NCBI GenBank assembly: GCA_900553125.1
Contig: USCB01000004.1
Location: forward strand, 1 to 64,000
Direction of reading: 5' to 3'
Length of the DNA: 64,000 nt
DNA from: an uncultured Clostridium sp.
GTDB taxonomy: Bacteria; Bacillota; Clostridia; TANB77; CAG-508
Positions 51,460 through 62,069 of the stretch are shown in pieces; within the stretch, counting starts at the first letter, position 1, and every line of letters begins with the position of its first letter. The notes beneath the pieces were generated by a model that was given only the letters and a program-made list of their open reading frames with translations, searched no databases and was not told where the DNA came from. Position numbers and translations under genes: made by a program.

Positions 51460-53142
51460 TTATTTTCCCTTGTTAAATTTTTCTATTTTTTCTTTTCTTA
51501 TTTCATCATAATCTTTTGGTCTCGATAATTCTTTCTTTTCTTTGCTCTCTCTATATGCTTTCATAATTTTTTCTTTTTGTATAAGCATTTCTCTTATTTT
51601 TTCTTGGTCTTCTATTTTTTGAGGTTCTGTTTTCTTTTTTAACATCATCGCTCTTTTTCTTTTTTCTGCTTTTTCATCTGCATGTTTGATTGATTCTATT
51701 CTGTCACTATATTTACTTGCAAATTTACTTTTTGATTTATTTGTTGACTTTTTATCATCATTTTTCTTATTTTTGTTTTGACGAATCATCTCTTTTTTTA
51801 TTTCTTTATCCATTTGAAGTTTCGAATTCATCATTAAATATTCTGGTTCATTTTGTTTATCTTTGAATTTTAAATCATCACATATTATTTTAATTAAGTT
51901 ATCCGCTATAAGCATACTATTATGTCTTATAAAATCATCTTTTATTATAGACATGTCTTCTTTTATAAATTTTATTCTTTTATCTTTTATATTTGATAAA
52001 TCTTGTTCAACTAATTCTGCTCCATCTAAGTTATATTTTTTTATGTATTCTGGTATAACTTCTCCTGTATCATATAAACAATAATCAATTAAGCCTTCTC
52101 CACAATGTTCCACTATTGCATTTATATGGTCTGCAACTGAATAATTATCTGTTAATCCAGGTTCTGTCATTATATTACATACATATAATTTTACCGCTTT
52201 CGATTCTCTTATTGCTCTTGAGACTCCATTTACTAATAAATTTGGAATTACATTAGTATACAAACTTCCCGGTCCTAGAATTATTCCATCCGCTTCTTTT
52301 ATAGCCTCTATCACTTCAGGTAAAGCCTTACAATTTGTAGGATTTAAATATACCCTATTTATTTTTGTTAATTTATCATAAACTGTTTCTGCAATTTTTG
52401 ATTTTTCTTCTATTAAGTATCCATTTTCAAGCTCTGCACAAATCTTCATGTCATCTTTTGTTACAGGTAATACTTTTCCACAAATTTTAAATATCTCGTT
52501 ACTATCTTTTATTGCCTGAGCAGTAGATAAAGAAATGTCATCCATTGCAGCAAAATATAAATCTGAAAAACTTACTCCTTTTAAAGCTCCTTCTTTAAAC
52601 TTATAATTTAGTAACTTTGTCATTTTACTAGTATCATCTACTGACAATGATGCAATACCATTTTTTATATCTTCCAATTGCCTATATAACATTGTTTCGT
52701 TATTTTCACCAAAATTTTCTCCATAATCTGATACAGTAACAACAGCTGTTATATTACTTGTGTGTTTTTTTAATCCCTCCAAAGTGTTATTTAGTCCACT
52801 TCCTCCGCCTATTACTACTATTTTAGGACCTTGATTATAAACTGTTTTGTTGAAAATAAGTGAATTTACATTTACTTTTTCGTTTCTATCTAACCTATCA
52901 TCTGTTGCCTCTATAAATAATTCCATATTTCTTTTATTTATAAAAACTAAACCTAAAACTACACATGTAAAACCTATAACAAAATATACAATTATTTTAG
53001 CAGCTTGAGAAAATGAAATTGCCTCATCTGATACAATCATATTCGCCATTCCAAATGAGCAAAAAACTATTCCTACAAGTATTAACATTATCCAACGTTT
53101 CATTTTTGAACTATCTTTAAACCAATAAAATATTCCTTTCAT
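51460..53142 (-). CDS. yvcK: YvcK/CofD-like protein with membrane anchor and basic tail
   Basis: 560 residues. Two N-terminal membrane helices (about 15-35 and 45-68), a YvcK/CofD domain (about 105-425) starting VVIGGGSGLNNTLEGLK and including DYGENFGENNE, and a lysine/glutamate-rich C-terminal tail of about 130 residues. YvcK binds UDP-sugars and controls growth on gluconeogenic carbon and cell-wall synthesis. Bacillus YvcK lacks the anchor and tail. It follows murB with two bases between, as in many Clostridia. Confidence 0.88.
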   Translation of the reverse strand: MKGIFYWFKDSSKMKRWIMLILVGIVFCSFGMANMIVSDEAISFSQAAKIIVYFVIGFTCVVLGLVFINKRNMELFIEATDDRLDRNEKVNVNSLIFNKTVYNQGPKIVVIGGGSGLNNTLEGLKKHTSNITAVVTVSDYGENFGENNETMLYRQLEDIKNGIASLSVDDTSKMTKLLNYKFKEGALKGVSFSDLYFAAMDDISLSTAQAIKDSNEIFKICGKVLPVTKDDMKICAELENGYLIEEKSKIAETVYDKLTKINRVYLNPTNCKALPEVIEAIKEADGIILGPGSLYTNVIPNLLVNGVSRAIRESKAVKLYVCNIMTEPGLTDNYSVADHINAIVEHCGEGLIDYCLYDTGEVIPEYIKKYNLDGAELVEQDLSNIKDKRIKFIKEDMSIIKDDFIRHNSMLIADNLIKIICDDLKFKDKQNEPEYLMMNSKLQMDKEIKKEMIRQNKNKKNDDKKSTNKSKSKFASKYSDRIESIKHADEKAEKRKRAMMLKKKTEPQKIEDQEKIREMLIQKEKIMKAYRESKEKKELSRPKDYDEIRKEKIEKFNKGK

Positions 53143-53144
53143 TA

Positions 53145-54044
53145 CTATTCTTCACCTACTATTCTAATTTCCTCTCTTATTTTTATCCCATATTTTTCTT
53201 TTACCTTTTCCTTTACGTATTTTATTAAATCAATAACATCTTTTGCTGTTGCATTATTATAATTTATTATAAATCCTGCGTGTTTTTCAGATACTTTTGC
53301 TCCGCCTATTTGAAATCCTTTTAGTCCACATTCATCAATTAATTTTGCAGTAATTACTCCTTCTTGTCTTTTAAATGTACTTCCTGCTGATGGATATTCT
53401 ATAGGTTGTTTTTCTTTTCTGCTTAATAAATATTCATCCATTTTTTTCTTTATTTCTTCTTTTTTGCCATATTCTAACATTAGTTTTGTTTCTAAAATAA
53501 TATAATCTTTTTTATTAAATATACTTGACCTATATTCAAATTCTTGCTCTTTGTTTGATAATTCAAATATATTTCCATCATAATCCATACATTTGGTACT
53601 TACATTTATGTCTTTTATCTCTTTTCCATATGCTCCTGCATTCATAAATACCGCACCACCAATTGTCCCCGGAATTCCTGATAGTTCTTCAAATCCTGAT
53701 ATTTCTGCATTCATAAGTTTTACAGCAAGTGCCATTGTTTTGTATCCACTTCCTACTATTATTTCTGCATAATTTTCTTTTTTCTCAATTTGAAATTTTT
53801 GCAGGTCTATTTTTATTACTAGACCTCTTATTCCTTTGTCTTGTACAAGTAAATTACTTCCATTTCCTATTATTGTTATTGGTAGTTCTTTTCCCTTTGC
53901 ATACTCTATAGCTTTTTTTAATTCTTCTTCATTTGTTACTTTTACAAACTCATCTGCTGTTCCCCCAATTTTGAATGATGTATGTTTTTTCATAGGCTCA
54001 TCAAATATTATCTTTTCCTTTATACTATTTGTAGTTTTTAACAT
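53145..54044 (-). CDS. murB: UDP-N-acetylenolpyruvoylglucosamine reductase
   Basis: 299 residues from ATG 54044 (MLKTTNSIKEKIIFDEPMK), eight bases after GGAGG; the longer reading overlaps hsdR. FAD motifs IGNGSNLLV and GIPGTIGGAVFMNAG, catalytic YRSSIF and PSAGSTFKR are present. MurB makes UDP-N-acetylmuramate. In the same unit as yvcK. Confidence 0.96.
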   Translation of the reverse strand: MLKTTNSIKEKIIFDEPMKKHTSFKIGGTADEFVKVTNEEELKKAIEYAKGKELPITIIGNGSNLLVQDKGIRGLVIKIDLQKFQIEKKENYAEIIVGSGYKTMALAVKLMNAEISGFEELSGIPGTIGGAVFMNAGAYGKEIKDINVSTKCMDYDGNIFELSNKEQEFEYRSSIFNKKDYIILETKLMLEYGKKEEIKKKMDEYLLSRKEKQPIEYPSAGSTFKRQEGVITAKLIDECGLKGFQIGGAKVSEKHAGFIINYNNATAKDVIDLIKYVKEKVKEKYGIKIREEIRIVGEE

Positions 54045-54117
54045 TTGCCTTGCCTCCTTTAAATTTATTTTTGACTTCTCCATTGTAACAAAAAAAGGTA
54101 AAAATATCAACTCATTT

Positions 54118-57100
54118 TTAAGCCAACTTTTCAGCATTCTCATTTATATTTTCAATATCATCTCTAATTTTTTTAAACAAATCAATATTATTTCCGAACA
54201 AATCGTAAACCTCGCCAACATTTTTAAAAGGTTGTTCTGTTAACTTTTGCATATCAATTGTTCCATTTTTAATAACATAGTCAATTAACAATTTCACAAA
54301 CTGTATTTGTTTCATATTAAGTCTATTATCATTTATATATTTATAAAAAATATCACTAACAACATTTCTATCTAATCCAACAATGTTTCTAACAGCTTTA
54401 ATTATGTTAGTATCTCCAAAATTTTGAGCATATTCTTTGTTATTTCCAAGTTCTTCAAATAATATCTTTTCAAGATTTTCCTTATCTTGTTCTGTAAGTC
54501 TTATATTATGTCTTATTTTCCACACAACAACATTTTCTAAATTTCCAGCTAAAAATTTTTCTACTTTTCTTCTGTAATTAGTAAAATTACTTCCATTAAT
54601 TTCATAAACACATTCTTCATCTATCTGATTTAAAGTATCTTCTATATCGATATATACAGGCGGTCTATGGTAAGAGTCTATAAATTGTATTAAATTTCTT
54701 AGTTCTATTCTAATTTCTTCAATAGCCCAAAAATCAGCCTCTTTTATATAGTCTGTTTCTGCAACTCTTAAAATTAAATCTTGTTTTTCTTTAATTTGAG
54801 GAACTGTACCCAATTTTTCTAATTCTGATACAGTATCTACTATTAAATTTTCACATCTACTAGTTTTCTCTTGTCTAATTCTTTTTACTTGTAACTGATA
54901 CATTAAATTATCAAACCTTTTTGCCTCTTCACTATCACCAATTGCAGTAAATAATGGTATTAAATTTTCTTTTATATCCATCAAATCTATTGTTGATATA
55001 TATACCCATGTTTCTTCTTTTGAATATAATTCAATATAATACAATTTATTTTTTACCATAAAGCTATCTTTATTTAAACTTTTTATTTCATCTATAAAGT
55101 CCTTTATTAAGGATTTTCTATATTCACAATATTTTTCATCACTCTGATATTTTATGTTTTGTAATTCTACAATTAAGTCTAATTTATATCCATATATCTT
55201 TTCTGTTAAACTAACTACCGTGTTAGTTTCTATTCCTTTTGGATTTACAGAGAAAAATTCAAAATTCTTACAATAATCAAATATATAAAATTCTTTTTTA
55301 TCTAAACCTACCCCAAATAAATCCTTGCAAAGTCTTGTTCCTCTTCCTATCATTTGCCAAAATTTTATTTTTGATTTTACAGGCTTAAAAAATACCAAAT
55401 TTAATATTTCTGGAACATCTACACCAGTATCTAGCATATCAACTGATACAGCTATTTGTGGCCATTTTTCTTTTGTAGAAAATTCATCAATAATTGTTTC
55501 ATTATATTTAACTTGATTATCTACCAATTTTGCAAATTTTTCTTTATATTCAGGATATAATTCATTAAATACATCTACTATTTTTTTGGCATGTTCATGA
55601 TTTTTTGCAAAAATTATTGTTTTCCCTAGTTCATCTCCGCCTTTTACTTTCAATCCCTTTTCCATTAATACTTCTATTAATTTTTTTATTGTATCTCTAT
55701 TAAATAACCATGTATTTATTGCCGATGAATCTATTTCTTCTGGTATGCCTCCTTCTTCATCTGCAAAAGTATTTTCATATTCTTCTTTTTCTTCCTCAGA
55801 TAATTCTGAGTATTTTATTCCTCTATCCATAAAATCCGTGCTTGCATTTACTACATGATAATCAATTAAATATCCCTCTTTTACAGCCTCTTCATATTCA
55901 TAGGCAAATGTTGGTACATCATTTTCAATTTCAAAAAATCTATATGTATTTCTATCTACATCATTTCGTGGTGTTGCTGTTAAACCTAGCACTAATCCAT
56001 CAAAATATTCAAATATTGCTTGATACTTTTTATATATACTCCTATGTGCCTCATCTACAATTATTAAATCAAAATGTCCTGGAGTAAATAATTTTTTTCC
56101 TTCCTTGTTTTTAGTTGCATCTATTGCATTCATCATAGTTTGATATGTTGAAAAAACAATTCTTGAATCTTCTGGATTATCTGCCATGCTTAATAAATTG
56201 CATGTTGACATATTAGGAAGTAATTTTGTGAAATTATTTTTTGCTTGTTTTACAAGCACTGTTCTATCTGCTAAAAATAGTACATTTTTTACCCATTCTT
56301 TATCTGTTAAAACATCTACAATTGAAATTGCTGTTCTGGTTTTACCTGTTCCTGTTGCCATAACTATAAGTGCTTTTCTATGTCCCTCTTCGAATGTTTC
56401 GCAAACACTTTTTATTGCCTCTAATTGATATTCTCTATTTGTTATTTTGTCCTGAACAAATACATGTTCCAAACTTTGTCTGCTTTTCCTTCTATTTACA
56501 AGTAATTGTAGTTCATCTTGTGTATAAAAACCTGCAACTTTTCTTGGCGGATAATTTCTATCATCCCACATATATATTTCTAATCCATTTGTATAATATA
56601 TAACAGGTCTTTGATGATATTCATTTTCAATACAATCTGCATATAGTTTTGCTTGATTTTGCCCAACTCTTGGGTCAACACTTGTTCTTTTTGCCTCAAC
56701 CACTGCTAATGGTAATCCATTTTTACCAAATAGTACATAATCTGCATATCCTTCTTTCTTGTTGTTTGGCATTCCTGATAATTCAAATTCTTTTGTTATG
56801 TTTGTATCAAAATCCCATCCTGCAAGTTTTAACTCTAAATCTATATATTTCTTTCTTGTTTCATCTTCTGATATATCTTTAATTTCGAATTTGTAATTTT
56901 TCTTTTTATTTTCACGTGTTTGTGTTAATTTTTCTCTTTGTTCTTTGTTACGTTTTCTTAATTCTTCAATTTTTATATCTTTCATTTCTAAATTATTGAA
57001 TAATGAATATTCCTCTGCTACTGAATTATACATTATACAATTATGTGGTAAAATACTTTCGTCAAATTCTTTTTCTTCAAAATTTTCAGAATAACAATAG

Positions 57101-57465
57101 GCAATCCATTGCATGAAATTGTATAAATATCTTAATGAAAGAACAGCCTCTTCTCTGGATATTTTTTTGTTATTATGTACTGCATAGTTTCCTAATTTTA
57201 TTATATATTCAATTTGTTTTAATAATTTTTCATCTATTATATTTTTAAATGTTATATCATGTACTAATGCAGATAGATTATTCTGATATGGTATTTTTAG
57301 GTCGTTATCATTTGCATATAGCCATTTTACTGCTAATTCTAGTGCTCTTCTACATAGTATGCTACAAATTGTAGTGTTTACTCCTATTCCTTTTTCCGCT
57401 TCTATACAGCTTTCTGAAAAATTATTGAATATTTGGTTTTGTTTTAAAAATTCGAAATTTGACAT
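54118..57465 (-). CDS. hsdR: Type I restriction enzyme R subunit
   Basis: 1115 residues. An N-terminal DUF4145-like helical domain (about 5-120) precedes the PD-ExK nuclease (GYADYVLF ... PLAVVEAKR), the SF2 motor (MATGTGKT; VDEAH; GRGTRL) and a helical C-terminal domain for complex assembly. It translocates DNA and cuts unmodified molecules together with HsdM and HsdS. Unlike the other operon genes it sits behind a 321-base gap and may have its own promoter. AAGGAG site. Confidence 0.95.
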   Translation of the reverse strand: MSNFEFLKQNQIFNNFSESCIEAEKGIGVNTTICSILCRRALELAVKWLYANDNDLKIPYQNNLSALVHDITFKNIIDEKLLKQIEYIIKLGNYAVHNNKKISREEAVLSLRYLYNFMQWIAYCYSENFEEKEFDESILPHNCIMYNSVAEEYSLFNNLEMKDIKIEELRKRNKEQREKLTQTRENKKKNYKFEIKDISEDETRKKYIDLELKLAGWDFDTNITKEFELSGMPNNKKEGYADYVLFGKNGLPLAVVEAKRTSVDPRVGQNQAKLYADCIENEYHQRPVIYYTNGLEIYMWDDRNYPPRKVAGFYTQDELQLLVNRRKSRQSLEHVFVQDKITNREYQLEAIKSVCETFEEGHRKALIVMATGTGKTRTAISIVDVLTDKEWVKNVLFLADRTVLVKQAKNNFTKLLPNMSTCNLLSMADNPEDSRIVFSTYQTMMNAIDATKNKEGKKLFTPGHFDLIIVDEAHRSIYKKYQAIFEYFDGLVLGLTATPRNDVDRNTYRFFEIENDVPTFAYEYEEAVKEGYLIDYHVVNASTDFMDRGIKYSELSEEEKEEYENTFADEEGGIPEEIDSSAINTWLFNRDTIKKLIEVLMEKGLKVKGGDELGKTIIFAKNHEHAKKIVDVFNELYPEYKEKFAKLVDNQVKYNETIIDEFSTKEKWPQIAVSVDMLDTGVDVPEILNLVFFKPVKSKIKFWQMIGRGTRLCKDLFGVGLDKKEFYIFDYCKNFEFFSVNPKGIETNTVVSLTEKIYGYKLDLIVELQNIKYQSDEKYCEYRKSLIKDFIDEIKSLNKDSFMVKNKLYYIELYSKEETWVYISTIDLMDIKENLIPLFTAIGDSEEAKRFDNLMYQLQVKRIRQEKTSRCENLIVDTVSELEKLGTVPQIKEKQDLILRVAETDYIKEADFWAIEEIRIELRNLIQFIDSYHRPPVYIDIEDTLNQIDEECVYEINGSNFTNYRRKVEKFLAGNLENVVVWKIRHNIRLTEQDKENLEKILFEELGNNKEYAQNFGDTNIIKAVRNIVGLDRNVVSDIFYKYINDNRLNMKQIQFVKLLIDYVIKNGTIDMQKLTEQPFKNVGEVYDLFGNNIDLFKKIRDDIENINENAEKLA

Positions 57466-57786
57466 ATTTTACTCCTTAAACTAATTCCTATAAAATTATT
57501 AATAATTTATTGACTTTTATAATATTTTTTCATAATATGGTTATAAATTATAGTAATATAGTGCTAATATAAGTTTATTAAATTTTATTTTGTTTATATC
57601 TTTACAAAAATATTACAATTATATGACATTTATATATCAATACTAGACATATTGCATAAAATATCATATAATGGATATAGTAATATTGATGTTTATTTAA
57701 AAAGGTATTTATTTATATTTGCTTTTTTAATTAGCATTATTCAAGTTAATTATGGGCTTTTCATACGGTGTTTATTTATAAATGCT
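57466..57786. other. AT-rich gap between the SIR2 gene and hsdR
   Basis: 321 bases, nearly all A/T, with several TATAAT-like hexamers but no -35/-10 pair I would defend. No gene or structured RNA is seen. It could hold an hsdR promoter, allowing hsdR to be expressed apart from hsdM, hsdS and SIR2. Confidence 0.4.
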
Positions 57787-59376
57787 TTAGTTGAAAAGCT
57801 CTTTTACTAATTTATAATACTTCAAATAATCGTAAATTTTTATAAGTCGTCTTATATTTGTTCTTAAATCTTTTTCATCACTATCTAGTATATTTTTATT
57901 TATAAATAATTCTTGTAATACACTTTCTATTTCATCTAACTCAATTTTATCTTTACCCAAAAATGGTATTAATCTAGTAGCTTTCGCTAAATCCGTCTTA
58001 AAATCATTCCAAAGTTCAAAAACCGAATTATATTTTTCCACACATTTACCTTTCTCTCTTATACTTTTTGAAATTATTTTGTCCCAATTATTACTCAAGG
58101 ATTTTTCTGCAAGCATTTTATGTTTTCTTTCCTTATCTCTAGATAAATACATATTTAATGGTATAAATCCTGAATTTTGTCTTTGTAATCTTTCACCACA
58201 CTCCAATAAATCATCATTATCATATTTTACTAAATCATCCAATATGATACTTCTATACCATTCATTTGCGGTAATTCCATTAAGCCCCTTTATTCCGAAG
58301 TCTGAAGCCTTTCCTATTGCAATAGCCAAATCTTCATCTTTAATTTTTTCATTATTTAACATTGATACCTTTATTTTTTCATTTGGAGTATTTGTAATAA
58401 CAAATTCTGACAATTGTTCCTTAAAATTTCTTAATATTTTGACTGGTATTGTTCTTTTTCTTTTTCCTATTGCATTATACAAAATATTAAAATTACACAT
58501 TTTTATTTTAGTCATTTCTAAAATTTTATTATCAATTTTAATAGTATGTTCTGTAATTTCATAGTCACTAATATTAGTATCATATTCTATAAAAATAAAT
58601 CTATTTTTTAATTCACTCAATTTTTCATCTGGCATACACATTACTATATTATTTAATATCTTTTGAATATTAATATCACTTATAGAATATCCCATAAATA
58701 TAATTGGATATTCCATAAATAAAGTTAATAACTTTGATGCCAAATATTGACCTTTAGCATCAAATTTTTTATAATCATCTTCATTTATTACAATTGTTTC
58801 TGGTCTTGTGACTGATCCATGTATTTTATATATTTCTCCAATTCCTTGAATATTAGAAAATATTAGTTCATCTTGTCCTATAAAAGTTTTATACTCCTCA
58901 ATATTATCTTCAAAAAAAGTATCATAATTAGTAGTTATAATGCTTGCAATATTTCTTTTTGAAACTCTTCTTAAACTTTCAATTTCATCATCATATTGAT
59001 GATTTAAAATTGCATTTTCATTTATATATTGAGCTATTTCTACTTTAAATGGTGAACATCCCTGTCTTATTTCATTTGAAAAATTTTCATTTAGACTTGA
59101 TCTAAGCCCTATGTCTTTAAACCATTTTTCGTTAAAATCCTTTTCTATTAATTCGGCAATTTTTGGGTATAGCATATTATCATTTTTAATTTCTTGTTTT
59201 GCTTTATTTAAATAAGCTGAAAATGCATATTCGTCATCATTTAATTTTTTAATAAAAATATCCAGTAGCCCTCCCCAGTTTGGTAAATTTAAATATCTCC
59301 TTGTTATTCCAGAGCCCATAAATAGTATTGGATTTGTATTAAATTTTTTTATAATTTCGTCAATATTCCTCTGCAT
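57787..59376 (-). CDS. SIR2-domain protein inside the type I restriction operon
   Basis: 529 residues. The N-terminal half is a SIR2-like fold: LFMGSGITRR, SIITTNYDTFF with Asn and Asp, IYKIHGSVTRPE with the catalytic His, and IFMGYSISDINI. Proteins with this domain act in phage defence by degrading NAD+. The C-terminal half (about 300-529) is helical with no recognised domain and could sense a trigger. GGAGGG site before ATG 59376; 55 bases after hsdS on the same strand. An abortive-infection role is inferred. Confidence 0.8.
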   Translation of the reverse strand: MQRNIDEIIKKFNTNPILFMGSGITRRYLNLPNWGGLLDIFIKKLNDDEYAFSAYLNKAKQEIKNDNMLYPKIAELIEKDFNEKWFKDIGLRSSLNENFSNEIRQGCSPFKVEIAQYINENAILNHQYDDEIESLRRVSKRNIASIITTNYDTFFEDNIEEYKTFIGQDELIFSNIQGIGEIYKIHGSVTRPETIVINEDDYKKFDAKGQYLASKLLTLFMEYPIIFMGYSISDINIQKILNNIVMCMPDEKLSELKNRFIFIEYDTNISDYEITEHTIKIDNKILEMTKIKMCNFNILYNAIGKRKRTIPVKILRNFKEQLSEFVITNTPNEKIKVSMLNNEKIKDEDLAIAIGKASDFGIKGLNGITANEWYRSIILDDLVKYDNDDLLECGERLQRQNSGFIPLNMYLSRDKERKHKMLAEKSLSNNWDKIISKSIREKGKCVEKYNSVFELWNDFKTDLAKATRLIPFLGKDKIELDEIESVLQELFINKNILDSDEKDLRTNIRRLIKIYDYLKYYKLVKELFN

Positions 59377-59431
59377 AATCCCTCCTTATCTATTTTCACA
59401 AAAATCACATTTTATTATAGATTGCAACGCT

Positions 59432-60529
59432 CTAAAAATATTTATTCATTAGACATTCTTGCAATTTTTGTACTTCTTTTAAACTTTTTTGTAATTCAAA
59501 TTCTTGTTTATTGATTTGTTTAACAAAATCAGCAAATTGGTTTTGTAATTCTATTGGTGGTATTGGAAGTTTCAAGTTTTCTATATCTTTATTTGATATA
59601 TTAGCTTGTCTAACACCTCTACTTATTCCTGTCAACCTTCTTTTTATTTCCGGTACTCTTAAAGCATAAGAAATATATTCTTTTTTTAATGTTTCTTTAA
59701 TATTTAATTTAGCATTTCGTTGATTTAGATAATATTTAGGATATTCATTTCCTATAATGCAAATATTTCCATAGTCTTCTTTTCCAACAGTCCCTGTTAA
59801 CGACATCAACACATCATCAGGATAAATTGCATAATTTTCTAATGATTTTTCCTCTTTCCAAAACATTAAATCTTTAGGTCTAAATTGTCCTGTATTTATA
59901 TTACCTATTCGTAATATAGGAATCCCATTTTCTTGGAATTCTGAACTTTTAAAAGCATAACCTCCTACTACTGACAAATTATTTTTTAAAATATCCTCAT
60001 TCCATTTTTTATCATTGATATTTATATCTCCAAACATCTCAGCAAACTGAGATTTAATTAGGTTATCCAAATCCTCAATTTGCTTTGTTCTTATATCCAT
60101 TATTTCCTGAACTTTATCTAATTGCCTTATTATATCTTTTTGAACTTGTATATCATACTTAGGAATATATAATTCATTTATGTATTGCTTAGAAATATGT
60201 TTAATACTAGCACCTTTAAATCCTTTTTCTAACTTAGACATATCATTTTTAAAATATAGATAAATTAATTTAGTATAAAATTCCTTACTTACCTTTACAA
60301 CAAGATTATCTGTTGATGTTGCAAACTTTTCATTGCAATAATTTATTGATGCTTTTCCTCCAGTTCCAAAAATTAAATATTCCCCATCATAAATAAAATC
60401 ATCTATAAACTTATCTTGTATATTACTACTTGTGAAGAATTTATACTTACCTTTCTTTTTTCCATCACCAGCTTTAAGTTTTGATTTTGGCAAGTACTGA
60501 AATATATCACCAAGCTTTACTTTTTCCAT
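59432..60529 (-). CDS. hsdS: Type I restriction specificity subunit
   Basis: 365 residues, with two target-recognition domains (about 1-130 and 175-330), each ending in a conserved helix (QVQKDIIRQLDKVQEIMD; ELQNQFADFVKQINKQE). Together they read the two halves of a bipartite site. The start overlaps the hsdM stop (TAATG). No second hsdS or recombinase that could shuffle domains is visible. Confidence 0.95.
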   Translation of the reverse strand: MEKVKLGDIFQYLPKSKLKAGDGKKKGKYKFFTSSNIQDKFIDDFIYDGEYLIFGTGGKASINYCNEKFATSTDNLVVKVSKEFYTKLIYLYFKNDMSKLEKGFKGASIKHISKQYINELYIPKYDIQVQKDIIRQLDKVQEIMDIRTKQIEDLDNLIKSQFAEMFGDININDKKWNEDILKNNLSVVGGYAFKSSEFQENGIPILRIGNINTGQFRPKDLMFWKEEKSLENYAIYPDDVLMSLTGTVGKEDYGNICIIGNEYPKYYLNQRNAKLNIKETLKKEYISYALRVPEIKRRLTGISRGVRQANISNKDIENLKLPIPPIELQNQFADFVKQINKQEFELQKSLKEVQKLQECLMNKYF

Positions 60530-61983
60530 TATATCATATCCTCCAACTCTCTCAACTTTTGTTGGATTTCATCTTCCATATCAATTACTCTCTTGAGAAT
60601 AACCTCTGGCTTTTCATATTCTTTCTTCTCTACAACAATTTCTTTATACCTATTAATAGATAAATCATAATCATTTTCCACAATCTCATCTTTAGGTACA
60701 AAAAATGATTTTTCTGTTCTCTTTCTTTTTTGTTCTTCCTCTGAATTTCTATTGTTAAATCTATTTATAATATCCGGGATATCATTTTCCTTTACAGGTT
60801 GTCTTTGGTCATCCAAACTAAATCCGTCAGCAGTCATATCATAGAACCAAACTTTATCTGTACCACCTTGAGTTGTTTTTGTAAAAATTATAATTGCCGT
60901 TGAAACTCCGGCGTAAGGTTTAAAAACTCCACTTGGCATTGAAATAATTGCCTCCAATTTATGATTTTCTATTATCTCTTTTCTTATCGCTTTATGAGCA
61001 TTAGAACTTCCAAATAATACACCATCTGGAACAATTGATGCACATCTTCCTCCTATTTTCAAACTTCTTAAAAATAGTGCTAAAAATAACAATTCTGTCT
61101 TTTTAGTCTTCGTAACAGCCAATAAATCTTTTGAAGTTCTCTCTGCATCTATAGAACCCTTGAACGGTGGATTAGCTAAAATCAATGTATATTTTTCCTT
61201 ATCTTCATTATCTTCTGACAAAGAATCTTTATACATAATATTAGGATTTTCAATACCATGTTGCATTAAATTCATAGCTCCAATTCTAAGCATAGTTCTA
61301 TCCATATCAAATCCATAAAACATAGTATTATTAAAATGCTCTATCAAATTTTCATATAAAAATAAATCACTTTTATTTTTTCTTAAATATTCGCCTGCTG
61401 CAACTAAAAAACCTGCTGTACCACACGCTGGGTCTACAATTATATCTTCTGGTGTAGGTTTCATTAATTCAACCATCATCTTTATAATGTGTCTTGGTGT
61501 TCTAAATTGACCATTTACTCCTGCTTGACTTAGTTTAGACAATAAATATTCATACACATCTCCCTTTGTATCTCTCTCTTTCATTTCCAATTTATCCATT
61601 GCTGTTACCACTTTTTGTAGCATTATAGGTGTTGGAATTATAAATATTGCATCCTCCATATATTTAGCATAACCTGAATTTTTATCTTTTGCTAAATTTT
61701 TTATAAATGGAAAAACATCTTGACTCATTATTTTAAACATCTTCTCTGATGGATAATTCTTAAATTTACTCCATCTGCAAAATTGATGCTCTTCGTCAAA
61801 AATTCTTTTAGTTTTTATTCCTAATAACACATCATTTTTTTCATGTGATATTTCTATTTCATCTAATCCCTTTATAAATAAAAGATATGTAATTTGTTCT
61901 ATTACTGTTAGCGGGTTTGTTACTCCTCCTTCCCAAAAGTTTGTCCATATTCTATCTATTATACTTTTTACTCCATTTTCCAT
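60529..61983 (-). CDS. hsdM: Type I restriction methyltransferase subunit
   Basis: 484 residues. N-terminal helical HsdM_N domain (SIIDRIWTNFWEGG), then the N6-adenine methyltransferase with SAM motif DPACGTAGFLVAA and catalytic NPPF. First gene of the operon hsdM-hsdS-SIR2-hsdR. AGGAGG site before ATG 61983. Confidence 0.96.
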   Translation of the reverse strand: MENGVKSIIDRIWTNFWEGGVTNPLTVIEQITYLLFIKGLDEIEISHEKNDVLLGIKTKRIFDEEHQFCRWSKFKNYPSEKMFKIMSQDVFPFIKNLAKDKNSGYAKYMEDAIFIIPTPIMLQKVVTAMDKLEMKERDTKGDVYEYLLSKLSQAGVNGQFRTPRHIIKMMVELMKPTPEDIIVDPACGTAGFLVAAGEYLRKNKSDLFLYENLIEHFNNTMFYGFDMDRTMLRIGAMNLMQHGIENPNIMYKDSLSEDNEDKEKYTLILANPPFKGSIDAERTSKDLLAVTKTKKTELLFLALFLRSLKIGGRCASIVPDGVLFGSSNAHKAIRKEIIENHKLEAIISMPSGVFKPYAGVSTAIIIFTKTTQGGTDKVWFYDMTADGFSLDDQRQPVKENDIPDIINRFNNRNSEEEQKRKRTEKSFFVPKDEIVENDYDLSINRYKEIVVEKKEYEKPEVILKRVIDMEDEIQQKLRELEDMI

Positions 61984-62069
61984 ATTTTAATTGCCTCCTA
62001 TTTTTTAGTTACTTTATTTTATATCATATAATCCTTTTTTTAACAATAAATTTTTAAATATTTTCTTTT

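Noticed and set aside
59432..60529. Phase-variable hsdS by inversion
   Set aside because: There is only one hsdS, with no second specificity fragment, inverted repeat or recombinase nearby.
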